Shown one piece after another: positions 38,790-47,568 of a DNA stretch of 64,000 nucleotides (within the stretch, counting starts at the first letter, position 1; every line of letters begins with the position of its first letter). A program made the position numbers and the translations under genes. Source of the DNA: Neocallimastix lanati (nom. inval.) (Eukaryota; Neocallimastigomycota; Neocallimastigomycetes; Neocallimastigales; Neocallimastigaceae). A model generated the notes under the pieces. That model was not told the DNA's origin, searched no databases, and saw nothing but the letters and a program-made list of their open reading frames with translations. The stretch is from contig JACVTC010000166.1 of NCBI GenBank assembly GCA_016946835.1, positions 139,501 through 203,500 of the forward strand. The letters are read 5' to 3'.

Positions 38790-38829
38790 GATTAAGAGTC
38801 TCAACTCTTCAGTTGAGCTATCAATAAAG
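38790..38829 (+). promoter_or_regulatory. Primer-binding site of element B, tRNA-Lys(CUU) half
   Basis: GATTAAGAGTCTCA abuts the LTR; the following ACTCTTCAGTTGAGCTATC continues to match the complement of the tRNA-Lys(CUU) D-arm, including TTGAGCTA. Confidence 0.75.
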
Positions 38830-39111
38830 CTAAGTTGGAATAAATAAAACATAAAATCAATTTATCATTAATATCCTAACTAATAAAATTATATTTTTAT
38901 TATTTTCATAATATTCATTATAGAAACAAAAAGTAATAACCAATATTAATAGACAAATATTACAAAACAAAGGTGAGAATATATTGTAATAGGCCATAGT
39001 TATTTTTGATTTTTTTAAAAAAAAAAAAAAAAAAATAATATAAATATATATACATAATTATATAAATAAAAATAATAAAATAAATAAAATAAAAAATAAA
39101 ATAAAATAATA

Positions 39112-39320
39112 GTCAACTAGTTCATCTAAGTTGAGAATTATTGAAAATAAAAAATAAATGCAAACTAGCTAAGTTGTAAATAATTGATATTAAAATATAA
39201 ATAATTGTCAACTAGCTAGGTTGAATAAAAATAAAAATAAAATAAATATCAACTAGTTAAGTTGTAAATAATTGACTATTAAATAAAAATAATTGACAAC
39301 TAACTATGTTGAAAATAATT
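39112..39320 (+). repeat. Leader hairpin array of element B
   Basis: Five units of the form CAACTAGCTAAGTTG (39113, 39161, 39208, 39250, 39296) spaced 40-50 bases apart. Each has CAACT pairing with AGTTG or GGTTG around a short AGCTA-like centre. The sequence is unrelated to the arrays of A or D, but position and layout are the same. Confidence 0.75.
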
Positions 39321-39751
39321 GAAATAAATAATAGTAATTTATGTCATTAAAACTAGGGGTTAAAAATAAATAAAACTTAAATTAAATTAATATAGAATAA
39401 AAGCAATCAAATACATTTATAGTTATAGACAAAGTAATTTCAATATTCACAACAATATATATATATACAAAACAAAATTTGTTACTATTAATAGTACCCA
39501 ATGAATTTAAATGGTTTATATTTTTTATTTTTATATACGAATCAAAGGACATATATAATATAAACAAAATTTATTTTTAATATAAATATATATAATTTTA
39601 ATATATAATTAATAAAATAATAAAAATAATATATATAAAATAGAATATCCTAAAACACAAAATTCTCTTCTGATATTAAATAATTTAAAACAATATTAAA
39701 AATTAAATATAAGATATATTAATATTACTTCAATTATTAATAAAGAATAAA

Positions 39752-40534
39752 ATGACACCAAGAAGAATTAATCAAGTAATCAACGTGGAAGCTACTGACA
39801 ATCCAAGGAAGATAGTGAATTTCAATTACTCTGAGAATTTCAATAGAGTAATTGAATTAACAACTGAAAATTATCCGAGATGGAAAGGAAACATCCTTTA
39901 TTTATTGACCATAAATGATCTAGTACTTTACGCCACTAAAGAAAAAATTAAGAAATTAAGAAAGAAAGACATCAAAGAGGACATATTAAACTACACGGAA
40001 GACCAATTTGACAACACATTAGTATATGCTAAAAATACTAATGAAAATGACATTAACAACGATATTACAGCAAAGTGGATGATACTTAACACCTTAGGAG
40101 AAAAGACTCAAGAAATAGTAAAGGGAAATGGAAAAACAGTTCATCAAGTTTGGAAACTCTTAGAGAAATCATTTACTAAATCAAAGGAATCTAGAAAGTT
40201 AGAACTAAAGAAAAAACTAAACGAGTTAAAGTTCGAAGAAGAACAAGATATAAATATATTTATGGCAGATCTTCAAAACACTATTGAAGAATTAGAAAAA
40301 ATAGATGAAGATCTAAGCACCAGCACAAAAGTCGGTATTTTGAATAGGGCGCTACCGGAAAACCTTCGATTCATCAATGTATTTCAATACAATAGTGATT
40401 GGGAAAAATGTACCGATTATGTAAAAAATGTAATACCACAATTCTTGTTATCCAATCTAACAGAATCAAACTACATTAAAGAAAACAATAATATAAGCAT
40501 TTTTTCAGCTGAGAGTACATACAAAAAGAATTAA
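39752..40534 (+). CDS. Copia Gag capsid part of element B, stopped before the zinc knuckle
   Basis: ATG at 39752, 260 residues, ends TAA at 40532-40534. The family block FNYSENFNRVIELTTENYPRW lies at residues 27-47; the rest is a helical capsid domain (KVGILNRALPENLRFINVFQ near residue 190). The same frame stays open after the stop and at 40595 encodes a perfect CCHC zinc knuckle (CNYCGKRGHFFYNC). So one nonsense codon separates capsid from nucleocapsid and all of pol in an otherwise fresh element. It may be a chance mutation, or a readthrough-type control of Gag versus Gag-Pol. Role: coat of the virus-like particle. Confidence 0.85.
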   Translation: MTPRRINQVINVEATDNPRKIVNFNYSENFNRVIELTTENYPRWKGNILYLLTINDLVLYATKEKIKKLRKKDIKEDILNYTEDQFDNTLVYAKNTNENDINNDITAKWMILNTLGEKTQEIVKGNGKTVHQVWKLLEKSFTKSKESRKLELKKKLNELKFEEEQDINIFMADLQNTIEELEKIDEDLSTSTKVGILNRALPENLRFINVFQYNSDWEKCTDYVKNVIPQFLLSNLTESNYIKENNNISIFSAESTYKKN

Positions 40535-42550
40535 GAAAAATCAAAACAATATATCAAAAATATCAATAAAAATACAAAACGACCAAATATAAAATGCAAC
40601 TACTGTGGTAAAAGAGGGCATTTCTTTTACAATTGCTTTAAAAGAAAAAGAAACCAATTAAGAAGACGAAGCAATACAAATTTTAAAAGAAAAAACAATT
40701 ATAATAAATCAAATATAAAAAACAAAAAGGTTATAGATAACATTCAAAGAAACAACTATAACGATATATATGCAGAGTGTTTTTCTCAAGATTACAACAC
40801 AAATGAATCAAATACTATAGATTTAATAGATAATAAAAATAAATCAACAAAGTCTATTAATAAAGAATTAATCTGTTGGACCTTAGATTCAGGAGCTTCA
40901 ATCAACATCACCAACAGACTAGATAAACTCACAAATATTAAATATTGCAATGAAAAAATATTTTTTGCAAATAATCAATCGATTATCATTAATAAAGTAG
41001 GCACCTTCATAGGATACATTAATGAATACGAATTTACAATCGAAGATGTTTATTACTCACCATTAATCAATAAAAATTTAATATCAATTGGAAACTTAAT
41101 TAAACAAAATTATAAAATTTTATTTAACACCAATCACAACAAATCATATGTCACGATCTATGACAAATACCAAAACAAAATCGCCAATATTATTTCAAAT
41201 GCAAATAACACATTCAACATTTGGTTATCAACCCAACGTATATTTCTACACGACAATAATACCAGAAACACAAATGATGAAATCAACTATATTAACATGA
41301 AGATTCCTGATAAATTAAATTTATGGCACAGAAGGTTTAGTCACTTCGATATAAAATCAATTAAAAACAAATTACTTAAGACAGATATCAAATTAAAATG
41401 TCCTCTATGTGCTCAATCCAAGATTAAAAACAAACCTTATTCAAAAAATATCAATACAACTAAGCATATCTTTGAACTACTACACTTGGACTTGGTAGGT
41501 CCATTACCTGAATCCATTCACGGAAACAAATATTTTTTTACTATTTTAGACGATTACTCTAGATACGGATGGGTTCTTTTTCTAAAAGGTAAAGATTACA
41601 CATTTCCCGCTTTTTATAAATGGTTCAATAACGTAAAAAATTTGTACAATACTAGAATAAAATATTTACGGTCTGATAATGGTACGGAATTCCGCAATAA
41701 TAACTTCAAGGACTTCTGTCAATCTTACGGAATCATTCAACAATTTACTGTTCCACACAATCCTCAGCAAAATGGAAGAGCTGAGCGATTCAATGGAACT
41801 CTAATCTCATCTGCCAAAGTAATGCTTAACGATGCTAAGCTGAGTAAACACTTTTGGGAAGACGCCGTTCACACCTCTAATTATATACATAATCGACTAC
41901 CACATCGTGGAATCAACAACATCATCCCATATGAACGGCTAAACAAATCAAAAGTAGATTATTCAAATATAAGAGTATTTGGATGTAAAGTCTATTACTA
42001 CATCCCAAAATCCTTTAGAACAAAATTTCAAAATAATGCTTCTCCTGGTATTTTTCTTGGTTATTCAGATAACCCCAGAACTTATAAAATTTTAGACACA
42101 TCTAACAATAAAATAATACTCTCACGTAGTGTTGAATTTTTTGAATCCAATCCTGGAGATTTTTATACGACTAATTGCTGTACTGACCATCAAAATTTTA
42201 TTCCCAATTATGAAATTTGGGGGAATAGTAGTTCTTATTACTACAATAACTCTTACACAAAAAATCCTATTAACGCAAAACCAGCATCAATATTTATTCC
42301 AGAAAACAGCATAAACAAAAACACAGTTCATTTCAATAAACAAGGAAAAGACCAAAACACTAATAACACTTCTACACTAAATACAACTAATAGCACAAAT
42401 CAACCCAAAGTTACCAGCACTATCAAAAATAACAACATCAATAATAATCAAAATAACACTATTAATACTACTCAAAGCAATGATAATAACATCAACACTA
42501 ATCAAACAAAAAAACAACAACAATCATTTAAATACGAACATTCATTCTGA
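40535..42550 (+). CDS. Copia Pol of element B: nucleocapsid, protease, integrase
   Basis: Continuous frame after the gag stop. Order: CCHC zinc knuckle (40595-40636), aspartic protease LDSGAS (40888-40905), integrase zinc motif (LWHRRFSHFD, CPLCAQSK, 41320-41420) and DDE core (HLDLVGP, TILDDYSRYGW, RSDNGTEF, NPQQNGRAERFNG, 41485-41800), and the GKY-like C-terminal block (GIFLGYSDNPRTYKILD). All catalytic residues I look for are present. The frame stops at 42550 inside the Asn/Thr-rich spacer; coding resumes one frame over from about 42480. The A7 run near 42509 is the likely slip site. With one stop and one frameshift it cannot make the complete polyprotein without recoding. Confidence 0.85.
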   Translation, partial: EKSKQYIKNINKNTKRPNIKCNYCGKRGHFFYNCFKRKRNQLRRRSNTNFKRKNNYNKSNIKNKKVIDNIQRNNYNDIYAECFSQDYNTNESNTIDLIDNKNKSTKSINKELICWTLDSGASINITNRLDKLTNIKYCNEKIFFANNQSIIINKVGTFIGYINEYEFTIEDVYYSPLINKNLISIGNLIKQNYKILFNTNHNKSYVTIYDKYQNKIANIISNANNTFNIWLSTQRIFLHDNNTRNTNDEINYINMKIPDKLNLWHRRFSHFDIKSIKNKLLKTDIKLKCPLCAQSKIKNKPYSKNINTTKHIFELLHLDLVGPLPESIHGNKYFFTILDDYSRYGWVLFLKGKDYTFPAFYKWFNNVKNLYNTRIKYLRSDNGTEFRNNNFKDFCQSYGIIQQFTVPHNPQQNGRAERFNGTLISSAKVMLNDAKLSKHFWEDAVHTSNYIHNRLPHRGINNIIPYERLNKSKVDYSNIRVFGCKVYYYIPKSFRTKFQNNASPGIFLGYSDNPRTYKILDTSNNKIILSRSVEFFESNPGDFYTTNCCTDHQNFIPNYEIWGNSSSYYYNNSYTKNPINAKPASIFIPENSINKNTVHFNKQGKDQNTNNTSTLNTTNSTNQPKVTSTIKNNNINNNQNNTINTTQSNDNNINTNQTKKQQQSFKYEHSF

Positions 42551-44216
42551 AACAAACGATATGAATATCAACAGTATTATAAGCAACCAAAACAATAAAG
42601 TTAAAGGAAACCAAACACCTAACAATAATAATACTTTTATATGTAACAATCAAGTATTAAATAAAAATTTAAGAGAACCTTTAGACTATGACGATATATA
42701 CAACCTCGAAGATCAAGAAGAATGGTTTAACTCTGCTGAAAATGAATTTGCCAACTTGAGAGACCTAAAAGTTTATGAACAAGTAAATAAAAATGAAATT
42801 CCAGAAGAAGCTAATATTATCAAATCCAAACTAATATTCAAATACAAAAGAAATTCTAAAGGGGACATAGTCAAAAGAAAAACAAGACTTGTAGCAAAAG
42901 GGTTCACACAGCAACATGGAATAGACTATAAAGATACATTTGTACCCACCTTAAAACTAGGTTCGATAAGAATATTTACACATATAGCTGCAAGAAATAA
43001 TTTCCAAATAGAACAAATAGATGTTAATGCTGCTTATTTAAACGCTCATCTAAAGGAAGAAATATACATGGAGCCTCCAAAAGGACATCCCGATCACAAG
43101 AAATACATCTGGAAACTCAAGAAAGCCATATATGGTTTAAAGCAAAGCGGAATGGAATGGAACAATGAATTAAATGGGCATCTACTAAACATTGGCTTCA
43201 AAAGATTGACTTGTGAACCATGTATATACTTTACAACAGATAAACATAACAAGATTACATGCCTCATAGCTGTTTATGTGGACGATATACTACTTGCAGG
43301 TAACAAAGCAAAAGTAGATCAAATCAAAAATATGATAAAAAATAAATTCAAAATAAAAGAAATCGGTGAAGTCAATTTCATAATAGGAATAAAATTTGTA
43401 AAGCATAAAAACGGTTATTTCTTAAATCAAGAAAGATATATAAACGATATAATTATCAAATATGGATTGTCAAGTGCTACTCCTATTCGTAATATAACAC
43501 CAATTGAAAATGAAGAATTAAGAAAAACGAAAATGAATGAAACTACTTATAGAAGCGCTGTTGGAAGCTTATTATACTTAGGTATCTGTACTAGACCAGA
43601 TATATTATATGCAGTATCCAAAGCGGCACAAAAATCAAAAGAACCTAACTTGGAAGATTGGGAAAATTTAAAACGAATATTAAAATATTTAAAGGGAACA
43701 ATAAAATATGGTATTAACATATCAAGAAACTCAAATGTCAAAGCTTTCGTAGATGCAGACTACGCTGGGGACACAAAAACAAGAAGATCGACTACAGGAT
43801 TTGTAATTACAATAGGAGATTCACCTACCAGTTGGTGTTCAAAACTACAGCATTGTGTATCGACTTCCACAGCTGAGGCCGAATATTATAGTCTTAGCGA
43901 ATGTAGCAAACATTGCATGTGGTACATAAATTTATTGAAGGAATTAAAATACAACATCAGTGGTATTGAAGTCAACATAGACAATAAAGCCGCAATCTAT
44001 AATGCAAAAAACCAATCGATTAATCCAAGAACAAAGCATATGGACATAAGATTGCACTATGTAAGAGAATTAGTAAAGAGCAATAAAATAATATTGAAAT
44101 ATGTAAAATCTCAAAACAATTTAGCAGATGGCTTTACGAAATATCTAAACGGATCTTCCATGGATAAATTTAGAAATTCATTATTAACACAGCCAATGGA
44201 CTTAAAAATTTATTAA
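42480..44216 (+). CDS. Copia Pol of element B: reverse transcriptase and RNase H
   Basis: 578-residue frame; the true start is the frame join near 42509 rather than its first ATG-like codon. RT blocks: LVAKGFTQQHGIDYKDTF, EQIDVNAAYLNAHL, WKLKKAIYGLKQSG and the catalytic YVDDIL (43276-43293). RNase H follows with DADYAGD, TSWCSKLQHCVSTSTAEAEY and a C-terminal LADGFTKYLNG. Length and motif order are normal for a full copia RT-RNase H. It ends at TAA 44214-44216, 70 bases before the 3' LTR. Confidence 0.9.
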   Translation: MIITSTLIKQKNNNNHLNTNIHSETNDMNINSIISNQNNKVKGNQTPNNNNTFICNNQVLNKNLREPLDYDDIYNLEDQEEWFNSAENEFANLRDLKVYEQVNKNEIPEEANIIKSKLIFKYKRNSKGDIVKRKTRLVAKGFTQQHGIDYKDTFVPTLKLGSIRIFTHIAARNNFQIEQIDVNAAYLNAHLKEEIYMEPPKGHPDHKKYIWKLKKAIYGLKQSGMEWNNELNGHLLNIGFKRLTCEPCIYFTTDKHNKITCLIAVYVDDILLAGNKAKVDQIKNMIKNKFKIKEIGEVNFIIGIKFVKHKNGYFLNQERYINDIIIKYGLSSATPIRNITPIENEELRKTKMNETTYRSAVGSLLYLGICTRPDILYAVSKAAQKSKEPNLEDWENLKRILKYLKGTIKYGINISRNSNVKAFVDADYAGDTKTRRSTTGFVITIGDSPTSWCSKLQHCVSTSTAEAEYYSLSECSKHCMWYINLLKELKYNISGIEVNIDNKAAIYNAKNQSINPRTKHMDIRLHYVRELVKSNKIILKYVKSQNNLADGFTKYLNGSSMDKFRNSLLTQPMDLKIY

Positions 44217-44246
44217 CTTAAGTTTTTTAAAATAAAAAAAAATAAT

Positions 44247-44286
44247 CAATTATAACCTTAAAAAATAGGTTATAATTGTGGGGGAA
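44247..44286 (+). promoter_or_regulatory. 3' hairpin and polypurine tract of element B
   Basis: A perfect 12-bp stem (44247-44258 with 44267-44278, 8-nt loop) sits directly before the polypurine tract GTGGGGGAA (44278-44286), which primes plus-strand DNA at the edge of the 3' LTR. Elements C and F have a hairpin in the same place with unrelated sequence. Confidence 0.75.
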
Positions 44287-44556
44287 TGTTAGAGACGAAA
44301 TCGTTACATACATTTATTTATATTATTAATTTATATCAACCAATAATTAATCTTTAATTAAATTAAATAATGTTAACTAAGATATAAAATATGAAATAAA
44401 TTTAATGTAAAAATATCTCTTAAAAAAAACATATATATCCTCATAATAAAAATTATTAATAAACATTTTATAATATTATTCATAACATAAAATACTTTGT
44501 TACATTGTTTTTATTAATACAGTGTTTGTCTTAGATTTATAAATTTGTTTTTCACA
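44287..44556 (+). repeat. 3' LTR of copia element B
   Basis: Matches 38520-38789 at all but about three bases. Followed by the target duplication taaaa (44557-44561) and then by the interrupted leader array of element C. Confidence 0.95.
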
Positions 44557-44987
44557 TAAAATTTGATTGGTTATATTATTTTTCAGTTCAAATTATAATT
44601 GACTGACTATATTATTTTTTCAGTTCAAGTTATAATTAGTCTGACTATAATATATATATATATACATTTTTTTTAAAATGAGTTATGATATTATTAAATT
44701 GTATTAATCCCTTATGAATTTATTTTAAAATATATCTGATAATTTATTTTAATTCTGTTATTATGAAAAAGACAAAATTAATTATAGAAATTATAATTAA
44801 TTATATTACTTCTTTGTTAATTCGAAGTTAGATATTTTTATTGATAAATATAAAAATAAAGTTGAATATTGAAAATAGCAGGTTTTGGTTCTATTAATTT
44901 ATAAAATGAATATATATATATATATTAATTATATAAATTATAACTGAACTTTTAGTTTAGCTCAGTTATAGATAGAGACTTTTAATC
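44557..44987 (-). mobile_element. Leader and primer site of element C
   Basis: On the minus strand the LTR is followed at 44987 by GATTAAAAGTCTCTATCTA (a mutated copy of the tRNA-Lys half site), then ACTGAGCTAAAC. Further on come two hairpin units of the A/C type (44580-44660), continuing at 38490-38410 on the other side of element B. Confidence 0.75.
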
Positions 44988-45234
44988 TATACAAAAAAAA
45001 AAAAAAAAAAAAAAATTAAGAAAATTAGATATATTTTTATTATAATATTTTATATATAATATTTAATATTTAATTTAATTTATCTTTATATTTTTTGTAA
45101 TTATAAAAGTATGTGTGTTATTTATCAAAGATACATTTTATTTCTTTTATATATTATATTTAAATATAATAATATTCTGATTGGGTAAATTATATTAAAG
45201 TCATTATTAATTATTTATTCTTTATACTCTAACA
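44988..45234 (-). repeat. 5' LTR of copia element C
   Basis: Minus-strand LTR from 45234 (TGTTAGAGTATAAAG) to 44988, with a poly(A) expansion near 44993-45015 on the plus strand. Homologous to 34331-34562 and 27375-27610. The flanks of the two C LTRs do not show a target duplication. Confidence 0.8.
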
Positions 45235-45879
45235 AAACTTAATTAATTTATAAATTATTTACATATTTACTGTAATAATTCTATTGATAACTAACTCGAA
45301 ATAGAATTATTAGCTACAACTTAATGACTATTTCATTAAGTCGAGAAATATTAAAATATTATTTTTACTTTCTGTAGTTGAGTTTATTATAAAATAACTA
45401 TAATAAAATCAATGATAGTTGAATTTCAATTAAATTTAGATAATTTATTTTTTAAATATATTTTTTAAATAAGTGTTTTATTAATTGTTTATAATAAAAT
45501 TTATTATTATTATTATAATCTTCTTATAATACTATCTTTATTACAATTATCTTATAATAATAATTCTTGATTTCTTAAAGAGAACTCAAGAACCTTATTT
45601 ATACTTTTTGTTAAAAATAAGATTAAAATGAAAAGAGTTTCTAATCTTAACAAATCTCTTATTTAGAAAAAGACTAGAAGAAAAAACTAGATAAGTTTAG
45701 ATCAATATTCTATTCATATTGATCATCGTATATTATAAGTAAAACCAGAGTTTTTCTGGAAAAAACTTAAATACCAAAAAACTTAAATACCGATTTAGAT
45801 CATAAAAATATATTGTTATTAGTTTGAATATGAATGATTTAAAAAAAAAATTGTTATGCTTTATTTATATCAATTTAGC
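45235..45879. other. AT-rich spacer
   Basis: No gene. It contains small inverted repeats (for example around acttaatgactatttcattaagt, 45320-45342) and remnants of the internal part of element G, which cannot be read as protein. Confidence 0.4.
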
Positions 45880-46120
45880 TTTATTTGATAGCTCAACTGA
45901 AGAATTGAGACTCTTAATCTTTTAGAAATAGGAATCTCTTTATTATGTGAAAATACAAGAATGATATATATTTATAAAACCATACAATTTTGTGGTATTT
46001 ATAGTTAACAAAATATACGGCTTATTATTATTACTGATCATATATTTTATTCAGATATATTAAAATATAAAATTAATATTATTTATTATTGATTGAAGCT
46101 TCTAAATCAAAAATCTAATA
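45880..46120 (-). mobile_element. Copia element G: LTR and primer site only
   Basis: On the minus strand GATTAAGAGTCTCAATTCTTCAGTTGAGCTATC begins at 45919 (given here as positions 45919-45887), a tRNA-Lys half primer site very like that of B. The sequence before it (46120-45920) aligns with the LTR beside F (60550-60755) and the solo LTR at 62511. No coding part survives. Confidence 0.6.
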
Positions 46121-46559
46121 TATAAATTTTTTTTTGTTTACATTTATGATATTGTTAGAACTGATATATTAGATTTCATCCGCCATTTAAAAAAGGAAAT
46201 TCATCCATTATTATCAGTACTATAGAAAACTGTAATTAGTACAATTGATATAAGCTATTCCTTTTTCTTCAATACTAAATGAATGGAAATACAGTATATA
46301 TCATTAGGTGTGGCTGAAACAATTATTTTTTCAGTAACAATTTTTGCGAACTATAAATTTTATTTATTTATTTAAATATTAATTATGTAATATTTTTTTT
46401 TATAAAAAAAAAAAGAATTATTTAAAAATAAATAAAATATATTTAATTTGTATCTAATAATATTTAAAATAGTTGTAGGAAATAAAATATTCAAAATAAA
46501 GTCTATGGATAAATTAAGAGAAAAATTCATATGCAAAAAACCTCACCTTCATATTATAA
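46121..46559. other. AT-rich spacer
   Basis: No gene. A TGTTAGAAC at 46154 and the less-biased 46165-46340 could be part of another solo LTR, but no matching end was found. Confidence 0.3.
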
Positions 46560-46964
46560 GATTTCCGTTTAAAAGGAATTTTTATTACGGATTAATTTTT
46601 GAATTGGCTATATGAAAGAAATTATAATCTTCTCCTTCAGAGGTATTGGTCATACTAGCTACTCCTACTGCATTTTCAGGGTTGACGCTCCTTGTTAGTT
46701 TTGGTTTATATAGTAATTCTTTTCGAAAATTAGTTTTAGGCATAATCTCTATAAAGAGACAGGCAGATCCCACCAAGAATGGCATTTTTAATAAGCACCA
46801 GAAATGATTTGGTTATTAAACAAAACATCTTATTTCTTTTTATAATTTAAATCAATAATATCTGAAATTCACCAAAAAGAGAGCATTTAAAAAACCAATG
46901 TTCCAAATGATGATTACAATTTTCTCTATAATAACAAGGACACCTTTATGAACAATTGTCTTCA
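46560..46964 (-). pseudogene. Possible non-LTR retrotransposon C-terminal remnant
   Basis: On the minus strand around 46948-46870 a frame reads RCPCYYRENCNHHLEHW then FFKCSLFGEFQ. The spacing (C-x-C ... H-x4-C, then a Phe-rich tail) resembles the zinc-like motif that ends many LINE reverse transcriptases. A 66-residue open frame (46785-46585, with KTNFRKELLYKPKLTRS) lies downstream without recognisable motifs. Stops separate the two. No RT core is visible, so this is a weak call; an unrelated zinc-binding scrap is possible. Confidence 0.35.
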
Positions 46965-47568
46965 ATCATATATATTATTAGGGAAATAATTTATTCTTGA
47001 TTTATTTTTTTAATGTATTAATTTAAATTCAATAATATTATAATAAATTATTAAATACTGAATTTAAAAAATTAAAAAAGTTTAAATATATAACTTAATA
47101 CTATTAAATAATTATTTGAACATTCACAATATAAATAAGTTTCTCTGGTGTTAATTTTTTTATTGTATTTATTAGTTAAAAATTATTCTAATTTTATATT
47201 TGGATTAAGTTATATAATATATTAATTAATTCTTAAAAATTCAATAATAGATAAATTATTTTTATTTTATGAGAGTTTTAATATTATAAATTTTATATAT
47301 ATATATTTAAATATATAATTTTATTTATTTGCAAATTATATTGTAATTAATATATAATATTAAGAGAAACTTTTATAATTTGTAATAATATAAAAATAAT
47401 AAAATATAAAACTGTAAATTAATTACTAAAATTATTATAAATATAAAAATTTCAATAAAATATTCTTTACCATTATTTAAGAATAAAAATTCATGATAAT
47501 TAAATTCACTTTTTGTATTTCGTTGAATATAATACTTTAGGAATACAATTCAAATATATAAAAGTCTT
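46965..47568. other. AT-rich intergenic DNA
   Basis: Region 3' of the Stealth gene. No gene or repeat recognised; the transcript of the neighbouring gene presumably ends here. Confidence 0.6.

Noticed and set aside
46154-46340. TGTTAG start of a possible further solo LTR
   Set aside because: No matching TAACA end, partner or primer site found.
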